DNA of 64,000 nt from Kryptolebias marmoratus (taxonomy: Eukaryota > Chordata > Actinopteri > Cyprinodontiformes > Rivulidae): assembly GCF_001649575.2 (NCBI RefSeq), contig NC_051438.1, positions 8,116,677-8,180,676 of the forward strand, read 5' to 3'. Shown piece by piece: positions 57,601 through 64,000 of the stretch (its first letter is position 1; each line of letters begins with the position of its first letter). The notes beneath the pieces are model-generated. The model saw nothing but the letters and a program-made list of their open reading frames with translations, was not told the DNA's origin and did no database searches. Position numbers and translations under genes: made by a program.

Positions 57601-60038
57601 GGCGTGCCGGGAGAGAAGCCCAGGGAGAAACAGACCCACAGGAAGCAAAATGTGACCTGACTTTGTTTCCTCATCAACTAACTGGATTACAGAGGTCCTT
57701 GAATTAATAGTTTCAGACAAATTATGGTCTCTCAAGGGTTGCAATAACTTTTCAATGTACAAAACCCTTTTAACACAAACAACTGTTAACTGTTTCTATA
57801 GAGTATAGCTAAATCTGTGTTAAATATTAGGGGTATAACGGCACACACTTGTACCCAAAGATCACATTTTAGATATGGAGGTCTGGGGAGTGCAATCTGA
57901 CAAATAATACATTAGTTAGTAATCACCACTCTATCTAGAAGGAGGTGCACCTACTTTTTTTTGTTTGTTTATTTTTTAAATTATAATTATTTTTGCTTTT
58001 TCTAACTGTCAGCAAAAATGAAGCAAAGCAAGACTGGTTAGTTTAGACCAGGGGTCTCTAATCCTGGTCCTCAAGGGCCACCATCCTGCATGTTTTACTT
58101 GTTTCTCTGCTCCGACACACCTGATCTGAATCAATGGGTGATTAACAGGCTTCTGCAGAACATGAAGAGGTGATTTAACCCCTGAATCAGGTGTGTTGAA
58201 GCAGGGAAACAAGGAAAACATGCAGGATGGTGGCCCTCGAGGACCAGGATTGTTTAGATGGTCCAGAGGACCTTGAAGACCTGCTTGTTTGTTTTTAAAT
58301 CAGCTGTGTGGAAAAGTTTTAGATCCCACCGATCAGCAGGGGAGAGCAAGAGGTGGATCTGTGGAAATTCAAAAGTGCAGTAACACTTTAAGAAAAAAAC
58401 TCGAGTGTCTACTAAACAGTGTTAAATATGTCACCCGATGATTAATAAGAACCACCTGTATGAACAGCAAAACATCTCATGGACCAATGAACAGCTTTAA
58501 ATTAAGCTTTCAGAAAGGAATCATCGGACATCTCCAGCCCAACCCAATTCAAGATGGCCACTGCAGAAAACACAAAAGCGGCTGTGGTCAAATCTTTTTT
58601 TTTTTTTTTACAGATATTAAGCTATAATTTGGTGTATATTTGCTTAAAACTTTGGCATTAACTATTGGAGCCAACCCTGTTTATATGCAAGCAAAATACA
58701 GTATCTCATGAACCAGAGTTAGATTTTAATGACACTTTTCAAGGTTTGACCAAAATGGCTACATTATTTCTCAACATAGGTGATCTTAGTTTAAAACTGC
58801 TATGAAAGGCAGCAGGTGGTATGCATCCTTTTAAGGAATACTAAGCCATTGATTTTTTAGTGAAGTTATATGTTGACAAATCTGACCTAGCTGTAGATGA
58901 CCTGATAGCGTAGACCCTCCATACCAAGGGTGGTTTCTTTAAGTCTCTACTTCTTGGAGGCTTATTGTCTGATTAATATAAGAGGAAAACCTTAGCATCT
59001 GGCATTCATTTCATTGTCTGTTGCACCAAGCCCATACCGAACTATGGCCTAAAACTCAAGGTACATACAGATCTTTGATTTATGTATATCGCTACACCCC
59101 TACTAAAATAAATCTCATTGAAGACAGGTTGAAAAATAATTGATGGCTGTTTGATCACGTATAAGCCTCTTGGCCATACAAAGCTCCCTATCTGTCATTT
59201 TTGCCTAATTTATCACATCAGTTTTTCCTGGTTCCCCTCCCACCCACAAAAAGCTCCAGACACGCCGCTGAATAAAAGGGAAGGGGGGACTGAGGGAGAG
59301 TTTCTAAAAAAGGGTCTTTTTAGGGACTGACAAGCCTACGAGAGCCTTGGCCTGGCTTTGTGTACGTGTCACAGGGTACTGATACAGGAAGGCAAAGGGG
59401 AAGGCAAGCTCACTGGCACAGTGGGGCCAACGGCAATCTTGATTTAGGACAGGCAAGCTCTTAATTCTGACAGCGAGTCAATCAAGGGCATAATAATAAG
59501 GACAGCCTATGTCGTCAAGCTGTTTGCTCGCTTTTGGCAACGCTTTGCAAAAATACTCACAGCTTGGCTTTCTACAACAGGCTACTGAAGCCAATATGCA
59601 TACTGCCAAAGTCCGCATGATGAGCCAGATACTGAAACATACTTTGATTTTTGGACAAATGTAGCCGTTGCCCTGGTCCTGCTGCTTTAGAAAAACTTTG
59701 ATTTGGCCACGGCATTCTGTTTAAATTCACCTCTTAGCGTCATCTCAAAAATGTGTCCCTTTCCACTTAATTTGTCTTTTTCTCTAATGTCTACTTTTCC
59801 ACATTTGCCAGATTAGAAGAAGAATGAAAGCAGAGAAAGGAGGTTAGATGTCCTAAAATCAGGTTAGTGGGCAGGAGAAAAGGAGGGACAGGTTGAGAGA
59901 GAGAAGGCGAGAGAGAGAGAGACCCAGTTGTTGATTTAAGAAAGAGGATGGCACAATCATGTGTGACTTGCAAAACCATTTAAGCACAGGAAAATGAAAA
60001 ATAATGTTCCATACCCATAAATTCAATTTTGAGAAGCT
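39185..60038 (-). CDS. nrg2: Neuregulin 2, 3' half (EGF-beta tail, transmembrane, cytoplasmic domain)
   Basis: Neuregulin 2 is a membrane-anchored ErbB3/ErbB4 ligand precursor. Exons in transcription order: 60015-60038, 54692-54794, 53239-53368, 49676-49803, 48561-48776, 45748-45931, 39185-39661. Phases agree throughout and the stop is TAA at 39185-39187. The transmembrane exon encodes AEELYQRRVLTITGICVALL followed by VVGIICVVAYCKTK. The next encodes KQRKKM and NRMLANGPNHPGP. Later parts include YISKSVPTT, HEEQTWSMERTES, SVGTSKCSSPAC, DSLRDSPHSDR, YVSALTTPARLSPVEFHYP, a proline-rich block and DDEAYETTQEY. These fit NRG2 better than NRG1. The immunoglobulin and EGF-core exons are not in the window and should lie right of base 64000. 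Which teleost duplicate (a or b) this is cannot be told. Confidence 0.93.
40374..42119. mobile_element. Inverted-repeat DNA transposon remnant in the nrg2 last intron
   Basis: The left part ('gtaaatataaacataatgcaatcatttgc') is mirrored by the reverse strand of the right end ('gtaaataaaaacagaatgcaacgatttac'), with an outer 'cacaatcccaattctgaaaaa' tail on the left only. The interior has a broken coding-like region (41430-41990) with 'gtggtcagatgaatcc' and 'agaacaacatatgctcccatccag'. I recall this as a widespread fish DNA transposon but will not fix its superfamily. Confidence 0.65.
41054..41418 (+). mobile_element. Solo-LTR-like segment nested in the DNA transposon
   Basis: The segment begins TGTT and ends AACA, interrupts the surrounding transposon, and carries LTR-like signals in order. 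These are a TATA-like GTATAAGA near 41273, an initiator-like region, and AATAAA at about 41358-41363 followed by a GT/T-rich stretch. There is no internal retroviral sequence, so it would be a solo LTR. ACCA occurs at 41050-41053 and again at 41421-41424, so the target duplication is ambiguous by two bases. The retroelement class is unknown. Confidence 0.6.
43035..43475 (+). mobile_element. 5'-truncated RTE-type LINE, 3' end
   Basis: The open frame 43014-43316 reads AAVLYGLETV, RTKRQETELEVAELKML and GTRMDRIRNEVIRGTAQ, the region just after the reverse transcriptase palm in RTE retrotransposons. After a frameshift the sequence continues to the typical end (GGAGGAGGATGAGTCGCTGT, then 'gacccctgaaaagggaacagcc') and an A/G-rich tail. 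It is non-functional. Confidence 0.85.
46877..46965. repeat. Old 'tttacaaagca...' interspersed repeat fragment
   Basis: 'ccttatttacaaagcag' followed by 'aaacaaagtgttttacag' resembles the widespread fish tail sequence of the 'tttataaagcacttt' type. It is short and diverged, so the class is not assigned. Confidence 0.3.
48020..48237. mobile_element. hAT-type palindromic MITE in nrg2 intron
   Basis: Starts CAGGGGTGTCAAAGTCC and ends with the inverse 'ggagtttgacacctgtg'. Flanks 'ttatagag' and 'ccatagag' share six of eight bases, consistent with an aged 8-bp duplication. The interior includes 'gctccaacacacctgattcaaat', shared with the palindromic family at 15180 and 58049. Confidence 0.75.
48970..49545. 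mobile_element. Long-terminal-inverted-repeat MITE, copy 2, in nrg2 intron
   Basis: Shares 'acctgttgaagatagctgtttgaacgacctcagtttg' and the inverted partner 'tatctacaacaggtaagat'-type right arm with the copy at 13585-14216. The outermost bases are lost, so exact ends and target duplication are unclear. Confidence 0.65.
51146..51188. repeat. (CA)n microsatellite
   Basis: A dinucleotide run of about 20 units with a single interruption (CAGACA). Similar runs occur at 54867-54906, and GT runs at 6342-6359, 13412-13433 and 62467-62485. Confidence 0.9.
52500..52940 (+). repeat. Repeat with 'ttttccactgg' terminus and a short coding-like stretch
   Basis: The left part ('ttttccactggcg', 'ctcggcccagcttggctcggct', 'cgcgtttccac') resembles termini of fish inverted-repeat elements built on TTTCCACT/CGGCTCGG. 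Inside, 52469-52942 is open and reads RLQEERRSGRNALDAAIVAQ followed by SRMAVIRRRFQALQRLQLG. It may be a transposon-derived N-terminal segment. The right terminus was not found. Confidence 0.4.
53925..54500. mobile_element. Long-terminal-inverted-repeat MITE, copy 3, in nrg2 intron
   Basis: Left arm 'cagctcttcgaatggcctcagtttgg' and right arm 'aaactgaggtcatttaaagagctatctacaacaggtaagatatt' match copies 1 and 2, with the internal 'gctagctgtagcacttcc' core shared by all three. Terminal bases are eroded. Confidence 0.65.
54692..54794 (-). CDS. nrg2: nrg2 transmembrane exon
   Basis: Encodes the juxtamembrane AEELYQRRVL stalk, where neuregulin precursors are shed by metalloproteases, and the single transmembrane helix ending VVAYCKTK. 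Donor GTATGT and acceptor TTTGCAG are canonical. A (CA)n tract lies in the intron just upstream (about 54867-54906 plus strand). Confidence 0.93.
57829..59102. mobile_element. hAT-type element with nested insertions
   Basis: The left end ATTAGGGGTATAACGG pairs with the reverse strand of the right end, AGTAGGGGTGTAGCG. Both continue into sequence shared with the element at 62306-63165 ('acccaaagatc', 'caaagatct'). Inside are a palindromic MITE (58049-58251) and an ATGGCCGCCA-family repeat (58490-58760). Target duplications were not clear. Confidence 0.5.
58049..58251. mobile_element. hAT-type palindromic MITE nested inside a larger element
   Basis: Begins CAGGGGTCTCTAATCCTGG and reads back from its right side as 'aatcctggtcctcgagggcc'. 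GTTTAGAC (58041-58048) and GTTTAGAT (58252-58259) flank it, seven of eight bases identical. The last dozen bases of the right terminus seen in the 15180 copy are missing, so the right boundary is approximate. Confidence 0.7.
60015..60038 (-). CDS. nrg2: nrg2 24-nt EGF-beta-type microexon
   Basis: The minus-strand exon is bounded by ...GGCAG and GTATGG. It encodes (K)LLKIEFM and a split Glu completed by the transmembrane exon (G + AG). It aligns with the beta-type exon of neuregulin 1 (KHLGIEFME) in length, position and phase. Being 24 nt and phase 1/1, it can be included or skipped without shifting the frame. Confidence 0.75.
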
Positions 60039-61439
60039 CTGCCAGCGCAGAAAGTTGTCGTGGTAAAAAAAAAGGAGACACAGGGTCAGGTGTAATGTCC
60101 ACTGTGGAGCAGATAGAAATATTTCCACATCCTGCGTATATTTAGAGGTATTTATTGCTGTCAGTCATCAAAGTTGACACGTATACCGTCTCGTAACAGA
60201 CAGGCAACTCAGACAGCATCAGCTCTGTGACCCCCAGAAATGACGGGGAAAAAAACAAAAACAAAAAAAATCAGGAAGCAAAGGGAGAAAATGAACCAAA
60301 AGGCAGAAGGAAAGAGACACCAGCAGGCAGGAGAAGACATGCAGAGACAGAGAAAGACAGACAAAAACAGCAAGACATAAAGCCACATCACTTACTGCTA
60401 TATTTAATAGACTTAATTTCTGGAGTAAACAACATCGGACAGAAATACAAAACAAAACAAAAAATAAATAAAAAAGTAAAAGGCAGAAGGGAAGAACAAG
60501 AAAACAAAAGATAAAAAAAAAAAGCAGTGAGTTATTCTCCAACATAAAAACACACTACACTTGATGAGGCTGACACAGCAAATGGGGGTGAGTGCTGCGA
60601 CTCATTTGACTAATGGCAGTTGTGTGCCTTCGTATCGATTACGGCAAAACCTCCACTGCTGCTTACAGCTATTATAACCTTTCACATAATTTACAGGGAA
60701 ATCATCCCAGTATTCCCAATTTCCATGGCTTTACATGCATTACTGGCCATAACGAGAGGCATAAACGTCAGCCAGTCTGCTGCCCACTCTAATCTAAACT
60801 GGGAGTGTATCTTCACCAACACAGTGCAAAATAAAAGCACAACGTCACACGGACAGATTTCAGCATATAGACAAAGCTTGATGATAGGGTCAAAATTACA
60901 AAAAAGTACACATAAATGATGGCATCCCGTGATACAAAACCCTTTACATAATTTAAAATTACTCAGTGAAGACTTTTATGAAGAAGACAAACAGCAAAGC
61001 AAGACAGTATGGCATGAAGCAACAGTATTTCATTTCTGTTTCATCTCTGTGTGATTGCTTGGATAGCAATATGAGACTGGCAATAAAGAAGAGAAACACA
61101 GCCGAGCACATAGGTTTCTTTTTTCTTTCTTTTTTATGCACCAGTCAGCAGTGAATATACGTGTCTCACTATCACCGTCCAAGCAATCCCAGGACAACGA
61201 CAAAGAAGCACACCCCATTTGCATCGCTACATTTTAAAGGAGCAGTCCAGCATTTTGGGAAACCAACCTCTAAGCTCAAAGTCCCAACAAGGGTGGGTTA
61301 GTTTGGAAACAAAACTAGTTCATGTTTAGCTATCGCCCGCTGTCAAAAGGCGAAACGCAGGCGATGATATTTTTGCCTGTGTGTGCATGTGAGTGTTTGC
61401 CTGTTGTGTTAGAAAAGCTCATCTCGTAAAGCAGTAAAC

Positions 61440-61850
61440 AGAGTTTAATGAAACTCTCAGACGCACATCTACAACTGACAAAGTGTTGGAGTGAACCTGA
61501 TCAAAAATGGCCGCCACAGCTGATCAACTACAGCAAAAATGGATATAACTCAGTTAGTTTTACAGATATTGAGCTAAAACTTAGTGGGATTGTAGCTGAA
61601 AGTCACTCCCAACCCATACTCCAAGTGCTAACAAGTTGTGCAGATCTTTGGTTAAAACTTGAACATTAACCACTGTAGTTAACTTATTAACTTTTGGAGT
61701 CAGTCCAATTCAGTAAGGGCAAAACAGCTAATCAACATTAGCCAACACAAAATTGGCTTTGAATCAGTCAATTTGACAGATATTGAGCTAAAATTTGGTG
61801 TGGTTGTAGCTGAGAATTGTCCCCTACATATTCTCTGAATGCTAATCAAT
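61440..61850. repeat. Two adjacent copies of the ATGGCCGCCA-core repeat
   Basis: The first copy has 'aaaaatggccgccacagctgatcaac', 'ttttacagatattgagctaaaact' and 'tgtagctgaaagtcactccc'. The second repeats 'agatattgagctaaaatttggtgtggttgtagctgagaa' about 220 bp later in the same orientation. This suggests the family can occur in tandem. Confidence 0.65.
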
Positions 61851-62305
61851 CGCATAAGGTTTTGCAACATTAGGTAAGATCTCGCATAATGTTATTTTCA
61901 AGATTTAATGAAAACGGCCATGAGTTAAGATTCCCTTAGTTCAAAACTCTGACATGAAAGTCAGGGGCTGATAAGCATTCTTTTAAGGAAAGCTATAACA
62001 GTTTTTAAGGAGACTGTTATAGACAAACACCGGTCATCAGATAAGTAGAGGGGAAGACACAATGCCCCCTAAGACAGAGGCTCTGGCACATTTTCAAACA
62101 GCAAAATCCTTCAGACCACAATGTCAAACGGAGTAACACACTTGATCAAAACTGCTGTTTATTATGAACTATTTTAGGTAAAATTATAAACAGTTGTGAA
62201 TTGGGGATGCTTAATGTAGAACCAACAAACCTATGTTTTAAAGACAATTAGTTCTTTCTTCTTAGATGAATTTAGGATTCATTGTAAGCTACAACATTTT
62301 ATATT

Positions 62306-63165
62306 AGGGGTGTAATGGTACACGTATTCTGACCAAACATCTTTAGTACAGATCTTTTGGTACAGTATGCATATTTGCCAAACTATTACAGTACTGTTCT
62401 AACATTTTGCTCACCACAGAGCTCTTTTTTTTTTTTTTGTACTGAACTAAATTTAACTCAACGAGGTACGTGTGTGTGTGTGTGTGCTACTCACAACCTC
62501 TCACTACAGTGAGGATGAACAAAGACAATCAAACTAAAGCTACTACATCCTGGTGACACGCTGGTTCAACGTAGAACTTCATTACTTATTCCAAAAGACT
62601 AGAGAGCGAGCTCGGCTGTTCGTGGCGCTCAAGCAGCTCCTGGTTAACAGTTCAGACACGACCAAAGCAAACCGAACAACATGGCAGCTGACCTTCCTCC
62701 GCTTACAACAACACAGGTTAATGGAGCGCTGTTAATAAGTTTACACTTGTCTGCATTTTATCCAGCGACACACTTATACTAACAATCCCTTGATAGAAAA
62801 AATACAAGTTGCAGATGTCGGCGACTCATCACAGGCGTGTGGTATCGCTCTCTCACACATGATCGACGGACATCCAGAAGTACAGAGAGTTACTTAACAG
62901 TTACCGCATGCTACATCACATCTGACAGGAAGATGGAAAACCACGTACTGTAAACTCGCTTGATTTAAAAGCACCCGGACGCACATCTGGCAGAGAGACT
63001 CCAGGAGACGGTGCTTGGATGGGAATTAGAGAAACTAGAAGGTCCAATTCTAGTAACAACGGTCATTGCTAGAAAAACTGCTAGTGCCAAAAGGTCGTCC
63101 CTCTGCTGTACAGAAAATGTACCAAACTGTGACATATAATTTACGCGTACTGTTACACCCCTACA
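62306..63165. mobile_element. Non-autonomous hAT-type element near the right edge
   Basis: The left end AGGGGTGTAATGGTACACGTA pairs with the reverse strand of the right end, AGGGGTGTAACAGTACGCGTA. This is a terminus type common to fish hAT elements. A (GT)n run lies inside at 62467-62485. From 62681 a short frame reads MAADLPPLTTTQVNGALL, plausibly a leftover transposase start. Clear target duplications were not seen. Confidence 0.65.
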
Positions 63166-64000
63166 GGACACGATTCCAACACTGATCGCTGTGGATGCCA
63201 CTGAGTTAGAACGAGAACTGGGCTGATGAAAGTTTGTACCCGAGTGTGACAGATGTGGTCAAATTGTTTTGTCTTTTCTGGAAAGATCGCAACGTTCCTT
63301 GTTCAATTTGAGGCTTTACTTCCCCATCAAAAGGAAGTCGGTGTGTATTCCACAGGTAAGTTTCAAACAGAAAACTGTCTCAAACATTGACACATAAATG
63401 ATTAAATACAGTAAGCTAAGCTGGGCGCCTAAAGGACATTCTTCCTGCTCACGTTTGTTTTTGTGTCTGCAGTCAGAACTGTTTGATAGTAAATTTAAGG
63501 GTGGTAAAAATTGGAACTGCATAAAACATCAACTTTAAAGATGATTTCTGAAGTGATGCTGAGTCAAATAGTATTAAACATTAGTACCTTATCAGCCATT
63601 ACATCAGCTGTAAAGCACAGTATGAATTAAAAAGGCAAAAGTCTTATTAAAAGCTAACCAAACTGGGACCCCTTTCATGTTGTTTTTTAGGCTCATACTG
63701 TAAAACAGCTCTTTCTCAAAAATGTCATATGGTTATAAAAGACTCCAACATTAACTAACATTAAATCTCCACACATTTGCATGACACTGTTTGTTTTACA
63801 GATGCAACGAATAATAAGCCAACTGACTTTAATTGGCTGATATTGGCCACTTTTTAAAAAAAACATCAGTCGGCCGTACTTGTGCATAAATAATCTATTA
63901 ACAAAAAGGAAACTGAAAATGCAGCAGAAGTTATTAAAACCAGCTTACTGTAGTTCAAAATTTTGTTTTTATTTTATACAAGAATGCTCTTATACATATT

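Larger units (their letters stand above)
54795..60014 (-). other. nrg2 intron between the beta microexon and the transmembrane exon
   Basis: A 5.2-kb intron. It holds a CA tract, an inverted-repeat hAT candidate (57829-59102) with nested insertions, and an AG-rich run (59905-59922). 55.0-57.8 kb shows no recognisable exon or repeat. Confidence 0.6.
60039..64000 (-). other. nrg2 intron upstream of the beta microexon, to the window edge
   Basis: No EGF-core exon (six-cysteine pattern ending GDRC) was found on the minus strand, so this is intron running off the right edge. It holds two ATGGCCGCCA-family copies (61440-61680 and 61680-61850), a terminus-like 'aaaggagcagtccagcattttggg' at 61237-61260 and a hAT candidate (62306-63165). 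Confidence 0.6.

Noticed and set aside
60219..60545. 108-codon hydrophobic minus-strand frame
   Set aside because: Its Phe/Leu/Cys richness comes from an A/G-rich plus strand (AGACAGAGAAAGA-type). There are no family motifs and no match to nrg2 exons.
61030..63250. Searched for the neuregulin EGF-core exon on the minus strand
   Set aside because: No six-cysteine pattern ending in GDRC with splice sites was found, so the exon is assumed to lie off the right edge.

Overview
This window is nuclear DNA from a bony fish, most likely a spiny-rayed (percomorph) teleost. The evidence is AT-rich sequence, split genes with GT/AG introns, animal gene families, and typical fish interspersed DNA (hAT, Tc1/mariner and other inverted-repeat elements, an RTE LINE tail, CA/GT microsatellites). 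There are no operons, ribosome binding sites, CRISPR arrays or prokaryotic genes. The species cannot be named from the sequence alone.

Five protein-coding genes can be read, in the order aup1 (-), ctsf (+), eif1ad (+), a b3gnt2-like gene (-), nrg2 (-). aup1 (about 1656-8477) is a lipid-droplet/ER-associated degradation factor. Nine coding exons are present and its C-terminal exons lie off the left edge. It is head-to-head with ctsf (9365-16680), a complete 14-exon cathepsin F preproenzyme with a cystatin-like domain. eif1ad (18695-21368) follows in tandem: four coding exons for an eIF1A-domain nuclear protein with an acidic tail. After about 6 kb of repeat-rich intergenic DNA comes an intact single-exon GT31 glycosyltransferase of the B3GNT2 type (27223-28584, minus), with a probable 5' untranslated exon near 31.2 kb. 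The right 25 kb is the 3' half of a neuregulin 2 gene on the minus strand. It holds a 24-nt EGF-beta-type microexon, the transmembrane exon and the whole cytoplasmic tail, ending at 39185. The immunoglobulin and EGF core exons lie off the right edge.

The genes do not form a pathway: lysosomal proteolysis, ER/lipid-droplet ubiquitination, a translation-factor-like protein, Golgi glycan extension and growth-factor signalling. Their adjacency reflects chromosome history.

Most remaining sequence is mobile-element debris, some of it very informative. A hAT-type element (23929-24532) sits inside a Tc1 fragment whose unfilled relative lies 8 kb away. Two other hAT-type elements have perfect 8-bp target duplications. 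An LTR-like segment is nested in an inverted-repeat DNA element (41.05-41.42 kb). A TTAA-flanked 991-bp element occupies an aup1 intron, and three copies of a roughly 0.6-kb long-inverted-repeat element sit in introns of ctsf and nrg2. I found no convincing new molecular system. The best leads are these nested insertions, the inhibitor-type cystatin motifs kept in ctsf, and the nrg2 microexon.
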